Notes: generated from the sequence alone by a model not told the origin. 64,000 nt of DNA from Microvirga sp. (GCA_031181145.1 JAPSLB010000012.1:21611-85610), one strand, 5' to 3'; numbered from the stretch's first letter, positions 34,660-43,712 are shown. Numbers and translations are program-made.

Positions 34660-35115
34660 ATGGCGGACATGATGAAGAGGCTGCCGGCACTCCCGGCCGA
34701 ACGGGCACTGAAGGTGATCTCTGGGCGCTGGAAGGCGATCCTCCTCTACCATCTGTTCGATGGCCCGAAGCGGCTCTCGGAGTTGAAGCGGCTGGTTCCG
34801 GATGTGAGCCAGAAGGTGCTGATCCAGCAGCTCCGCGAACTGGAGGAGCACGGCCTCGTCCACCGTGAGGTCTTCCGTCAGGTGCCGCCCCGGGTCGACT
34901 ATTCGGCAACCGCTCTCGGTCTGAGCCTCGAGCCCGTCTTGCGGGCCTTGTGCGAGTGGGGACAGCGGCACGCCGCGGAGTTGAACGAACTCGATCGCCT
35001 CGCCGCATGCGCAGTCAGGCCCACAGGCTTGAGGACGCCCCAGCACGCTGCCAGCCAGGAGAACCTCCCTTCATTCGATGGCAAGGATCGCGGAAACGGC
35101 CTCTCACCCCATTGA
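34660..35115 (+). CDS. HxlR-family transcriptional regulator
   Basis: The start MADMMKRLPALP at 34660 follows GGGAGG by five bases. The product is 151 residues with the HxlR winged helix: ALKVISGRWKAILLYHLFDGPKRLSELKRLVPDVSQKVLIQQLRELEEHGLVHREVFRQVPPRVDYSATALG. The usual N-terminal redox Cys before the helix is absent here. The C-terminal 40 residues are unlike the family and low in hydrophobics. It faces the ruined quinone oxidoreductase gene 97 bases away, so its likely target has been lost. Confidence 0.88.
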   Translation: MADMMKRLPALPAERALKVISGRWKAILLYHLFDGPKRLSELKRLVPDVSQKVLIQQLRELEEHGLVHREVFRQVPPRVDYSATALGLSLEPVLRALCEWGQRHAAELNELDRLAACAVRPTGLRTPQHAASQENLPSFDGKDRGNGLSPH

Positions 35116-35862
35116 AGTCAACTCGTCAGGATCGCCAAAAAGGCGTTGGGCCTGGACGATCGCAGATATGTTCAACAAGGTGGCCTCGAGGGATTGAACG
35201 CATCGCGGCGGCCTTCCCGAAGAGTGACGAGAACAATTGCCGAGAAGGTTAGGCCAACCTTGGCCGGGTCGATGCAGCGCGTGGTCAGGGCCGGACATAT
35301 GTGCGGCCTCCGATGCGGATCACAGGCCGCGGGCCCGGATGGGCGTTCGCGGATCAGGTCCCAATCAGAGCCGCCTTACTGGCCAGCGCACCCGTACCGG
35401 CAGCGGCGGCATCGGTCTTCTGGCGCTTGACGCAAGGCTTCACGTCAGCCGGCGGGATCAGCCGAACCTGATGACCAGACCCGGAAATCTCACGCGCCCG
35501 GTGATGAGAATTGCCGCAGGCCTCCATCGCCACCGTGCAGGGCGGTTGGCCGGCATGGAACGCGAGCACCTGGTGCCGCCGCAGCTTCCGGCGGAACAGG
35601 ACCGCTCCGGACGCAGCGGCGCCGTGAACCTGGAACACGTTCTGCGCCAGCCTCGCCCATGGACGCCTCCCTCGAGTGGCGCTCAACACCTCCCCCGCGG
35701 CACTCGAAGGCCGTTGCGGCGCGTCCACCCCATGAGAACCATCCGCTTCCCCACTTCCGCCATCTCTGATGTGAAGTATGGGATTGTGGGATGCTTCGCG
35801 GTTGAAGAGAAGCGTCATCAAGGCCAACAGCCGCAAAGCCAAGGAAAGCTGGAGCCGAGCCC
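35116..35862. other. Decayed stretch with an IS110 scrap
   Basis: Besides the IS110-type fragment at 35396-35647 I recognise no gene. The plus ORF 35237-35956 is a shadow reading into the lipase gene. A minus frame ending SAIVQAQRLFGDPDELTSMG (35104-35298) is unassigned. Confidence 0.45.
35396..35647 (-). pseudogene. IS110-family transposase N-terminal fragment
   Basis: The frame AQNVFQVHGAAASGAVLFRRKLRRHQVLAF, then CTVAMEACGNSHH and HQVRLIPPADVKPCVKRQKTDA, matches the first 90 or so residues of IS110-type transposases, including the second acidic position (MEACG) and the KxKxDA-like segment. Start codon, remainder and element ends are missing. It differs clearly from the copy at 32736, so it is a separate, older insertion. 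Confidence 0.75.
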
Positions 35863-36801
35863 ATGTATGCCCTACCGACCACTCCCTTGGACTTCCTTGA
35901 CGCGGACCGACCCACCTCTTGGGACTTCTTCAACAACACCTGTCGCCAGAATTTGATCGAAGAAACCGGGCTCACCCTGTTGGATTTCTTCCACGCCGCC
36001 CAATGGACCTACTCGCACCTCACCGAGGCGCCGCCGCAGCCCTTCACCCTGATCGACGAAGCGTTCGATCGGGATGCAGGCTTTTATGGAGCCGCATTGA
36101 GAGTGGACGCCCCCGATGGCACAGACCAGATCGTCATCGCCTTCGAGGGCACGGACCCCTCCAGCCAGACCTTGAGAACAGACCCGGTCTTCCTGGCAGG
36201 CCAACTCGATGCTGATGCTCAGATCTACCTGGGCCAAATTCCCGAAGCATTCACGGACGCTTTTAACTTTACCCAAGAGGTTCTGGAGGCTGCCGAGGTG
36301 CTTGGCATTCCAAAGGAGAACATTTACGTGACAGGCCATTCGCTCGGAGGGGCTGAGGCCGGGTATGTGGCGGCGCAGCTTGACCTGGGAGGCGCAACTT
36401 TCGGAGCTCCTGGTATTTCTGCTTCCGTCATTCCGGAAGGCGGCACACCGGGTCTCGTCAATTACGTGGTGTACGGCGATCCTGTTGGGAACTACGCGGG
36501 CGAGCCGCCGAACCGATTGAGCAATATTCTCTACAGCGACGATATTCTCCACTTCGGCGAAGTTCAGTATATCGGCTCGCCGGCCGGCGGCCTGCAACTG
36601 GATACTGCCAACGCTCTGCTTGCCCCGAACAGAACCGACACCGAGGAGCTGGCGGGCCTCGGCTTGCTGGCAGATGCCGTGAAGTACCACCTGATCACGT
36701 CCTACGAGGACGCATTGCAGCCTGATGTGGACGCTCAAGCGATGGTCGGGAGCTTGCTGGCAAACCTGGACGTCAGCCCGGTGCCTGACCTGTGGGTCTG
36801 A
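35863..36801 (+). CDS. Class 3 lipase-like alpha/beta hydrolase
   Basis: The product is 312 residues. The nucleophile elbow is YVTGHSLGGAEAGYVAAQL near residue 165, and IVIAFEGTDPSSQ near 90 corresponds to the oxyanion-loop strand (usually AFRGT). DPVGNYAGEPPNRL and the later HFGEVQYIG fit the acid and histidine region. No signal peptide is seen. Many relatives continue into calcium-binding repeat tails for type I secretion; here the protein stops soon after the hydrolase domain, and the following DNA belongs to an unrelated lyase fragment, so a C-terminal tail may have been lost. Confidence 0.75.
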   Translation: MYALPTTPLDFLDADRPTSWDFFNNTCRQNLIEETGLTLLDFFHAAQWTYSHLTEAPPQPFTLIDEAFDRDAGFYGAALRVDAPDGTDQIVIAFEGTDPSSQTLRTDPVFLAGQLDADAQIYLGQIPEAFTDAFNFTQEVLEAAEVLGIPKENIYVTGHSLGGAEAGYVAAQLDLGGATFGAPGISASVIPEGGTPGLVNYVVYGDPVGNYAGEPPNRLSNILYSDDILHFGEVQYIGSPAGGLQLDTANALLAPNRTDTEELAGLGLLADAVKYHLITSYEDALQPDVDAQAMVGSLLANLDVSPVPDLWV

Positions 36802-36821
36802 CCAACCTCTATGATGCGACG

Positions 36822-37004
36822 TGGCTGTGGTCGGAGATGCGGCCGGATCTGCTCATGCGTTTCGACCCGAACACGGAGTCCTTCCAGAATTGGCCTATTC
36901 CCTCAGGTGGGATTCACGCCGGCATTGTTCGCCACATGCGACCGACGCGGGGCGGCCATCTTCTCATCCATCAGAGCAGTACGAATAGAATTCTCCTCGT
37001 TACG
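36822..37004 (+). pseudogene. C-terminal fragment of a Vgb-type (virginiamycin B lyase-like) beta-propeller
   Basis: WSEMRPDLLMRFDPNTESF followed by QNWPIPSGGIHAGIVRHM is one beta-propeller blade of the Vgb/streptogramin lyase family (compare VRFDPNTEEVKVW in the intact gene at 57802). No start and only about one blade remain. It begins 20 bases after the lipase stop, so the two were joined by deletion. Confidence 0.65.
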
Positions 37005-37348
37005 TCTCTGAATGCGGCCGCGACCCGTTGTTACGCGCAAGTCGGGGAACTGCCCCTGCGCAAGCCTCCTCCCGGCCGGCTGCCCGCGGGGCGCTTGTGC
37101 TCGCACCACCACCGGCGCGATAGAACTCCTTGCAATGACAGGTCCGGAATAGGGAGCGCCAACGCCACAGCGCATCTCGAGCCGATCCGTTTGGACGCCA
37201 ATCTTTCGAAGGTCGCCTTTGGGTTATTCTCTGCTGATCTCCTGACCGCCGCGAACGTCGGCTTTGGCCGAGTCAACCGCCTTCGGCCAGACGTCTCAGA
37301 TGTGCCATAGGTGGGCATTACCCGCCAGCCAATATTGGTGAGTGAGAG
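37005..37348. other. Stretch without a recognisable gene
   Basis: Frames on both strands are arginine-rich and lack motifs. The minus-strand frame RRRLTRPKPTFAAVRRSAENNPKATFERL resembles translations of repeated intergenic DNA in rhizobial genomes rather than a protein. Nothing else seen. Confidence 0.4.
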
Positions 37349-38161
37349 CTATCGCAGGAAAAGGTCCCTAGCCTCTTTTGGTGTCGCGACGCCCAGCCCT
37401 AGAGATCTGGCAGCATCCGCAACGCCGCGAACCAGAGCGGCATTGTCCGGAGCCAAACTCCCGTCCGGCAGATGAAGGTTGTTTTCGAACCCGACCCGAA
37501 CATGGCCGCCGAGGCAGGCTGCAGTGACGGCGCAAGCCGCTTCGCGACGGCCGAACGCACATAGTGACCAAGGCAGATCAAGGTTCCAGGCGTTCAGGAA
37601 TGACAGCAGATCATTCGGCGATGACTGCTGCCCCTGCGCATAGCGTCCGAGAACGAACAAGACACTTGCCCTGGTGCGGGGAATGACCGCACGATCCAGC
37701 AGATCCCCGAACCGCCGCACGTCACCCTCATCATAGAGAATGTGCTGAACGAACGCTCCGCGATCAGCCTGCTCCTTTAGGAACCGGGTGGCCACTGTCT
37801 CGGATGCCGCGTCGGGAATGAGTTCGCGCACTGCGACAGAGAAGGCTTCGGGCTGAAGCCCTTGCATCGCTGCGATCTGCTGGGCGGGCGTGTAGAGGCC
37901 GACGGCCTCGGTAGTGACCTGAACGATCAGATCGGAACCGGCTTCCTGCCGAACTGCTGCAATGGCAGCCCGATACAGGTCGGGGTCGAGCGAGTGCCGC
38001 CCTTCCGCATCACGGACATGCAGATGGATCATGGCAGCCCCTGCCTCCTGGCAGCGGGCCGCGTCAAGGCCGATCTCCTCCGGCGTGAGCGGAACGGCAG
38101 GATGGTCGGCCTTTCCACGGCGCGCGCCATTGGGAGCGACCGTGATGATCAGAGGGTTCAT
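37349..38161 (-). CDS. Beta-keto acid cleavage enzyme (BKACE, DUF849)
   Basis: The product is 270 residues with the BKACE barrel: PLIITVAPNGARRGKADHPAVPLTPEEIG, MIHLHVRDAEGRHSLD with the two zinc histidines near residue 47, SDLIVQVTTEAVG, and VRVGFENNLHLPDGSLAPDN with the late acidic ligand. BKACEs condense a beta-keto acid with acetyl-CoA and cleave it to acetoacetyl-CoA and a new acid-CoA product; substrates include 3-keto-5-aminohexanoate and dehydrocarnitine. Its first base is shared with the stop of the dehydrogenase gene. Context suggests it cleaves the keto acid made by that dehydrogenase. Confidence 0.9.
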   Translation of the reverse strand: MNPLIITVAPNGARRGKADHPAVPLTPEEIGLDAARCQEAGAAMIHLHVRDAEGRHSLDPDLYRAAIAAVRQEAGSDLIVQVTTEAVGLYTPAQQIAAMQGLQPEAFSVAVRELIPDAASETVATRFLKEQADRGAFVQHILYDEGDVRRFGDLLDRAVIPRTRASVLFVLGRYAQGQQSSPNDLLSFLNAWNLDLPWSLCAFGRREAACAVTAACLGGHVRVGFENNLHLPDGSLAPDNAALVRGVADAARSLGLGVATPKEARDLFLR

Positions 38162-39084
38162 TATGGCTCCCCAGCGACCTCTGTCCGCGACTTGAGGATG
38201 TGAAGAAGAGCTCTGTCCCTTCGCTCCTCTAACTCCTGAATTGTGCGGTCTCCAGCTTCTTCAGCAACGCCTTCCACGATCCGCTTCTGCACCTCCGGGC
38301 CCAACGTCGGGTTTCCGAGAGAGGCCCAGCGTCTGACTTGACTCGGTCCCAGATGAGCGAGGTAGTGCTCAATGCCACCCGGGCCGCCGCCGAGATGATA
38401 GGTCATGTGCGCCCCCATCACGGCCCAGCGCAGACCTGGGCCGTTGCAGAGGGCAGCGTCGATATCAGCAACGCTCGCCACACCCTGTTCCACAAGGTAG
38501 ACCGCCTCTCGATAGAGGGCGGACGAGAGCCGGTTCGCGATGTGGCCCGGCATCTCACGATTAAGGATAACGGGTCGGCGCCCGAGTGTCCGATAAAACC
38601 TGGCGGCTTGCTGAACGATGCCTCCGTCCTCTCCAACAATTTCAACAAGCGGGACAAGGTGCGGCGGATTGAAAGGATGGGCCAGAATGTGGCGCCTTTT
38701 GTGGTGGCACTCCCCAATCAGGCGACTGCGCAGAAGGGACGAGGTACTGCCGGCAACGATGACCTCGGGTGGTACTAACCGGTCGATTTCGGCAAGCAGG
38801 CGGCGCTTCAGTTCTTCGGACTCCGGTGCATTTTCCTGAACGAACTCTACCCCATCCAGGGCAGTGGCCAGATCAGTGGAGAAACTGACGGCGCCGCGTC
38901 CAGTCCACCCGAGTTCTGCTAGTTGCGGCAGCGCTCGGCCCAGGAACTGCTGCAATCTCTCCTCGGCATCCGCAGACGGGTCCGTCGCACGAACATCAAG
39001 CCCATGGGCGATGAACAGCGCCGCCCAACTGGCGCCAACCGTGCCGCACCCGACGACGCCGACGGTCCGTGGCTTGACTATCAT
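38161..39084 (-). CDS. 3-hydroxyacyl-CoA dehydrogenase-family NAD-dependent oxidoreductase
   Basis: The product is 307 residues. The Rossmann start is TVGVVGCGTVGASWAALFIAHG. FVQENAPESEELKRRL, STSSLL and HPFNPPHLVPLVEIV (catalytic His) are typical of single-function relatives such as carnitine 3-dehydrogenase and gulonate 3-dehydrogenase. The C-terminal dimer domain has REMPGHIANRLSSALYREAVYLVEQG and LRWAVMGAHMTYHLGGGPGG. It probably oxidises a beta-hydroxy acid to the beta-keto acid used by the BKACE encoded next, which overlaps it by one base. Carnitine is one possible substrate, not established. Confidence 0.88.
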   Translation of the reverse strand: MIVKPRTVGVVGCGTVGASWAALFIAHGLDVRATDPSADAEERLQQFLGRALPQLAELGWTGRGAVSFSTDLATALDGVEFVQENAPESEELKRRLLAEIDRLVPPEVIVAGSTSSLLRSRLIGECHHKRRHILAHPFNPPHLVPLVEIVGEDGGIVQQAARFYRTLGRRPVILNREMPGHIANRLSSALYREAVYLVEQGVASVADIDAALCNGPGLRWAVMGAHMTYHLGGGPGGIEHYLAHLGPSQVRRWASLGNPTLGPEVQKRIVEGVAEEAGDRTIQELEERRDRALLHILKSRTEVAGEP

Positions 39085-39100
39085 CTTAATCTCCTCATCG

Positions 39101-40984
39101 TCAGGCGCCTGTTACCGCCATCTCAGGTTCCGGCACCCTGATGCGATGCCGCCGCATCAGCCACAGCAGGACGAAGGCCAGGGTCGCAACCCCAAGCCCG
39201 TACCAGGTCGGGAACACGGACAGGACGGCGATCGCCAGCAGGACGGCTGCGTTGAGCACGCGGGACGCAAAGAACTGCGCGCCGCCGAAGAACAGCGCGA
39301 ATGCCATCGTGAAAACCACTCCCGAGACGACGGCCTCGGCAATGTCGAACCATGTGCCGGAGGCAAGCATGCCCGGATAGGCTAGGAACATGAAGGGGAT
39401 CACGTAGGTCACCGCACCCAGCTTGCAGGCCTCGCGGGCGACCGCCGTCCAACTGGTCTGGGCGATCCCCGCAGCCACGAACACGGCGACACAGACGGGC
39501 GGAGTGATGACCGAGATGGTCGCGTAGTAGAAGACGAACATGTGCGCAACGATCGGCTCGATGCCGACCTTGATCAGTGCAGGAGCCAGCACGGCGGCGA
39601 CCAAGACGTAGGCCGCCGTGGTCGGTATGCCCATACCCAACACCATGCAGACCAGGGCCGTCACGAGCGCGATCAGCCAGATCGAATCCGCTGCAAGGCT
39701 GACGATCAGCGAGGAAAGCGTCACGCCGAGGCCCGTCAGGTTGACCATGCTCACCAAGATCTGGGCAGCCGCCAGCAATACACCGATCATCACGAGAGCC
39801 CGGCCCGCGTCCTCCAGGCTATTGACGATCAAGCGGATCGCCTTCCGAAGGTCGGGCAGGGACCGGACGTTCAGCAGGAGGTAGGAGGCGAAGAGGCCGG
39901 TCACGCCCAAGAAGGCGGCGGATTGCACCGAGCGTCCCGTCAGGAGGCCGTACAGGAGCGCCGCGAAGGCGGCGATAATCGGGCCGATCCGACGCGGGGC
40001 AAGGACGCTGGACCAGGGCGGCATCTCGGACTCGGGAACGATCCTCAGCCCCCGGTTCAGCGCGATGAAGTGGATCGTCGCGAAACATCCGAGATAGTAG
40101 AGGAACGCCGGCAGCAGGGCAGCCTTGGCCAGATCGAAGTAGCTGCGCCCGATGATCTCCGCCATGACGAAGGCGGCCGCACCCATGACGGGAGGAGCGA
40201 TCTGTCCGCCCGTTGAGGCCACTGCCTCGATCCCGCCCGCCAGCGCGGGCGAATATCCCAACCGCTTCATCAGCGGGATCGTGAAGTTCCCGGTCGTCGC
40301 AACGTTCGCGACTGCGCTGCCGCTGATGGTGCCGAAGAGGCCCGATGCGACGGTGCCGATCTTCGCGGCACCGCCGGGGCTGCGCCCGCTCAGGCGGATG
40401 GCGAGGTCCATAAAGGTCTGCCCGCCGCCGGTGAAGAGGAGGACGCTGCCGAATAGGATGAATGCCCCGATGGTGGTGCTGGCCACGCCAACGAGCAGCC
40501 CCCAGATACCCAGGTCACCGAGAAGCAGCGTCTCCGTCACGAAGTCGACGTCGAATCCCCTGTGGCCGAGCGTTCCCGGGATGTACTGGCCGAGCAGGGC
40601 GTAAGCGATGCCAGAAAGGGTGATCACCGGGAAAATGCCGCCGATGGCCCGGCGGGACACCTCCAGGATCGTCAGGACGATGCCCACCGTGAGCGCAATG
40701 TCCGCGTAGGTCGCCGTCGGGAGTCCGTTCATGATCTCGTCGTAGTTGACGATGACGTAGGAGCAGGCCCCGATGGAGACGGCGGCAAGCCCCAGGTCGG
40801 CGAGGATTCCCGCTGGACGCCAGCGCTTGCCGGCGCCCAGCGGGAACATGAGAAGGCCGAGGCATATCACCAGGGCCAAGAAGATCGCCCTTTGGATCAG
40901 TCCCTCGAACGATCCAAAGGCGGATGTGTAGAGTATGAAGACGCCCAGGAGGACGGCCATTCCCTTTGTCAGTCCGGCTTGCAC
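39101..40984 (-). CDS. TRAP transporter fused 4TM-12TM (DctQM-type) permease
   Basis: The product is 627 residues with about 16 hydrophobic segments, the small and large TRAP membrane proteins fused as usual for TAXI systems. It has GNFTIPLMKRLGYSPALAGGIEAVASTGGQIAPPVMGAAAFVMAE and MVLGMGIPTTAAYVLVAAVLAPALIKVGIEPIVAHMFVFYYA, both strongly conserved in the DctM half. It imports a carboxylate-type solute using an ion gradient, fed by the TAXI binding protein encoded just upstream (27-base gap). Confidence 0.92.
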   Translation of the reverse strand: MQAGLTKGMAVLLGVFILYTSAFGSFEGLIQRAIFLALVICLGLLMFPLGAGKRWRPAGILADLGLAAVSIGACSYVIVNYDEIMNGLPTATYADIALTVGIVLTILEVSRRAIGGIFPVITLSGIAYALLGQYIPGTLGHRGFDVDFVTETLLLGDLGIWGLLVGVASTTIGAFILFGSVLLFTGGGQTFMDLAIRLSGRSPGGAAKIGTVASGLFGTISGSAVANVATTGNFTIPLMKRLGYSPALAGGIEAVASTGGQIAPPVMGAAAFVMAEIIGRSYFDLAKAALLPAFLYYLGCFATIHFIALNRGLRIVPESEMPPWSSVLAPRRIGPIIAAFAALLYGLLTGRSVQSAAFLGVTGLFASYLLLNVRSLPDLRKAIRLIVNSLEDAGRALVMIGVLLAAAQILVSMVNLTGLGVTLSSLIVSLAADSIWLIALVTALVCMVLGMGIPTTAAYVLVAAVLAPALIKVGIEPIVAHMFVFYYATISVITPPVCVAVFVAAGIAQTSWTAVAREACKLGAVTYVIPFMFLAYPGMLASGTWFDIAEAVVSGVVFTMAFALFFGGAQFFASRVLNAAVLLAIAVLSVFPTWYGLGVATLAFVLLWLMRRHRIRVPEPEMAVTGA

Positions 40985-41011
40985 GCTGCGACCCTCCCGC
41001 CCACGAGTTCC

Positions 41012-41980
41012 TTAGGACGACTTCGGCATCAGATTTGCCGGGATCTCGACGTTCTTCTCCTTGAGGTAGCGAACGACGCCTGGGTGGAGAGGAACCGTCC
41101 CGTTCTCGAGCGTCAGCTTGATCATGTCGGCTCCCTTGAGGCTGTCGAGCGCCGCGGCCTGGACCGTCTGGTCCTCGAAGACGGCCTTCGCGATCTGGTA
41201 TGCGACCTCGTCCGACATTCCGGGACGGGCATGCACGGCCAGACCGAAGCTCCAGGTGCTGTAGGCGGGCACGCCGTCGGCGGCGCCAGCCGGGATGTTG
41301 ACAACGGAGAGATCCGGAAACTTATCGGCGACGACCTTCTGCTGCTCGGGCGTCAGCGACAGGACGCGGACCGGCGTGAGGGTGGCGATGTCGAGGGAGG
41401 ATCCATCCAGCTTGTCGCCCACGCCGGACTTGACGTAACCGATGACGCGATTGTCCTTGATCGAATCGACGATGTCCGTCGTCGAGCCGCGGACATACTC
41501 AGGCGAGACATCGAGGGCCTTAAAGACCGCCTCTGCCGTCTTCTCCGTCGCCGAACCCTTCAACCCGGGATTAAAGCGCTTTCCTTTCAAGTCAGCTAGT
41601 GATGTGACGCCGCTGTCGGCGCGCACGATCACGTTCTGCGGTGCGGGCGAGTAGACGAAGAGCAGGCGGCTGTCGACCTTTCTACCTTCGAACTCGCCCT
41701 CCCCGGCAAAGGCTTGGTAGCCGACGTTCGTCGTGACGAGGCCGAGATCGATCTGATTGCGGCCAATGCGCCGGAGGTTGTCGACGGTCGCGCCCGTCTC
41801 GACGACCGAGCTTTCGACTTTGGGAACCTTGCCGTTGATCAACTGCGACAGGGCGACGAAGTAGCCGTATTGGCTCGACGATGCCGAGGAGGCGCCGATC
41901 AGAAGCTTCTCCTGAGCCACGACCGGCGTCGACACTGCGACGACACAGGCGGCAAGCGCCACGATCCAACTGCGGTTCAT
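41012..41980 (-). CDS. TAXI-family TRAP solute-binding protein
   Basis: The start MNRSWIVALAACVVAV at 41980 has GGGAGG upstream and overlaps the previous stop as ATGA; the track start at 42025 is too early. The product is 322 residues with a signal ending PVVAQE. TAXI features: LLIGASSASSSQYGYFVALSQLIN, ESSVVETGATVDNLRRI, DLKGKRFNPGLKGSATEKTAEAVFKALDV and PAYSTWSFGLAVHARPG. It collects the solute for the fused TRAP permease. The ligand is unknown; the catabolic genes suggest a beta-hydroxy carboxylate. Confidence 0.9.
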   Translation of the reverse strand: MNRSWIVALAACVVAVSTPVVAQEKLLIGASSASSSQYGYFVALSQLINGKVPKVESSVVETGATVDNLRRIGRNQIDLGLVTTNVGYQAFAGEGEFEGRKVDSRLLFVYSPAPQNVIVRADSGVTSLADLKGKRFNPGLKGSATEKTAEAVFKALDVSPEYVRGSTTDIVDSIKDNRVIGYVKSGVGDKLDGSSLDIATLTPVRVLSLTPEQQKVVADKFPDLSVVNIPAGAADGVPAYSTWSFGLAVHARPGMSDEVAYQIAKAVFEDQTVQAAALDSLKGADMIKLTLENGTVPLHPGVVRYLKEKNVEIPANLMPKSS

Positions 41981-42345
41981 GCTGTTATTTCCTCCCTTAA
42001 TTGTAGGATTGTCTCCGGGACCCATACGGGTATCGACAGGACAAGGAATGCGTTTGTCTTGCCGTGTCCATCAAGGTTCAGCGCATCGTTGACGCCGCCC
42101 TCGAGAACATCATCGATCACGAAGTTGAGCGCCCCCAGCCGGGGCAGCTCGTACCGCTCGACCTTTGTCGGCCGACGGTGGCTGAACAGTTCGGCGACAC
42201 GCTCGGCGGTCACTTGCTCCCGGATGACCGGGAAGAACTCGGCGCGGTAGGCGATGACGCTGATGTTGATGCGGTTTCCCTTGTCACCGGTCCGGCCATG
42301 GGCGAGGCGATGCAGAGGAGTTTCGATGAGGCGGGACATGTCCAT
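41977..42345 (-). CDS. AtuA-like C-terminal ferredoxin-fold protein
   Basis: The start MDMSRLIETPLHRLAHGRTGDKGNRINISVIAY at 42345 gives 122 residues; the longer ORF in the track overlaps the upstream gene. LAHGRTGDKGNxxNI is the hallmark of the small domain that follows AtuA/DUF1446 domains, fused to them in some organisms and separate here. It lies eight bases after the AtuA gene and overlaps the TAXI gene by four. The pair probably forms one enzyme of unknown reaction, related to terpene utilisation in Pseudomonas. Confidence 0.85.
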   Translation of the reverse strand: MDMSRLIETPLHRLAHGRTGDKGNRINISVIAYRAEFFPVIREQVTAERVAELFSHRRPTKVERYELPRLGALNFVIDDVLEGGVNDALNLDGHGKTNAFLVLSIPVWVPETILQLREEITA

Positions 42346-42353
42346 TATGGCAC

Positions 42354-43712
42354 TCAATCCATCATTTCCACGTTCGGCTTCACGAGCTCGCGCTGGATGT
42401 AGCCCGAGGCGGTTGCAATCCGCCTGCGCACCGCGCTTCTCACCCCGCCTCCTCCGGCAGGTCCGCATGTGTAGAGGGCAAGAACCTCCTCACCAGCGCG
42501 CTCCGCTGTCCGGCGGTCCGGCGCGGCTACGGCAATGCGCATACGGACATCGCCGGAGTGAGCGAAGTAACCGTCGAGCCACGCCCCTGCATCATCGTTG
42601 AACACGCTCGCCACGCCGATGATGTCGCCGCGAACTCTCACGTTAGGACCAACGTGCCCGATACGCCGCTGCACGACGTCCATGGCGAGCCTCGCCCGTT
42701 CGGCGGCATTGGGGCCTGCATACGAGATCTCGCCCTCGCCCAGCCAGCCGCCATCGTATCCGACGGTCACCTTCAGACGGTCAGGCCGCTGGTGGCCTGC
42801 AGCACCCGTGACCGAGACCTGGTTAGGAGCGATGCCCGCCACCTCCACCTCTGTCACGTCGAGCGTGATATCGGGCGTGAGGTAGCGTGCGGGATCGTGG
42901 ATCTCGTACAGCATCTGCTCGATCACCGTGCGCCGATCCACCAAGCCACCGGTGTCGTGGGCCTTCATAACGGTGAAGCGGCCGTCCGCCTCCATCGAGA
43001 CGATGGGAAATCCGATCATGTGCGGGTCGGGCACATTCTTGAATCCGGGATCGGCGAAGTAGCCGCCGGTCACTTGGGCGCCGCACTCCAGGAGATGCCC
43101 GGCAAGGGTTCCGGAAGCGATGAGTCGATGCTCATCAAGCGACCAACCGTGATGATGGATGAAGGGTGCAAGGGCCAAGGACGGATCCGCCACTCGCCCG
43201 GTGACGACGACGTCTGCTCCGGCGACGAGGGCCTCCACGAGCGGGGCGGCCCCCACATACGCATTGGCGGAGATGAACTCGCCTCTTGGGAAGGGGGCTC
43301 CGTCCTCCTGCTCCAGAGCCGATACTGCTCCACTCGCGATCAGGTCGTCTCCCGTGACCACGGCGATACGCATCTTGCGGCAGCCTAGCCGGCGTCCCAA
43401 CGCATGAATTGTCCGTGCAGCCGCATGAGGATTGGCGGCGCCGAAATTCCCGAGAATGCGAATATTGTAGGTAAGGCAGGCATCGAGAACTGGTTCGAGC
43501 ATTCGCTCGAGCAACGGCTCAAACCCGTTTTCGGGATTCTGCTGGCGGGCCAATTGAGCGAGAGCCAGCGTCCGCTCGCCCAAGGTCTCGAACATGATGG
43601 CGGCCGGTCTCCCGGAGCGGATCAGCGTACGGACGACGGGCTCAGGAGCGTCCAGGCGATCTCCCGAGAAACCTGCGCCACAGCCGACGAGAATCGGAGC
43701 GTTATCGCCCAT
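42354..43712 (-). CDS. AtuA/DUF1446-family acyclic-terpene-utilisation-like protein
   Basis: The start MGDNAPILVGCGAGFSGDRLDAPEPVV at 43712 is preceded by GGGAGGAG. The product is 452 residues. The family pattern is plain: GCGAGFSGDR, FETLGERTLALAQLARQQNPENGF, NIRILGNFGAANPHAAARTI, VVTGDDL, GADVVVTGRVADPSLALAPFIHHHGW, AGHLLECGAQVTGGYFADPG and VFNDDAGAWLDGYFAHSGDVRMRI. Reaction unknown; the family is linked to breakdown of citronellol-type and other branched acids. It is the first gene of the left-running operon with TRAP import and beta-keto acid cleavage, divergent from a LysR gene. Confidence 0.88.
   Translation of the reverse strand: MGDNAPILVGCGAGFSGDRLDAPEPVVRTLIRSGRPAAIMFETLGERTLALAQLARQQNPENGFEPLLERMLEPVLDACLTYNIRILGNFGAANPHAAARTIHALGRRLGCRKMRIAVVTGDDLIASGAVSALEQEDGAPFPRGEFISANAYVGAAPLVEALVAGADVVVTGRVADPSLALAPFIHHHGWSLDEHRLIASGTLAGHLLECGAQVTGGYFADPGFKNVPDPHMIGFPIVSMEADGRFTVMKAHDTGGLVDRRTVIEQMLYEIHDPARYLTPDITLDVTEVEVAGIAPNQVSVTGAAGHQRPDRLKVTVGYDGGWLGEGEISYAGPNAAERARLAMDVVQRRIGHVGPNVRVRGDIIGVASVFNDDAGAWLDGYFAHSGDVRMRIAVAAPDRRTAERAGEEVLALYTCGPAGGGGVRSAVRRRIATASGYIQRELVKPNVEMMD

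Noticed and set aside
36903-37318. Minus-strand ORFs ending QGQFPDLRV and PKPTFAAVRRS
   Set aside because: They resemble translations of repeated rhizobial intergenic DNA; no gene evidence.
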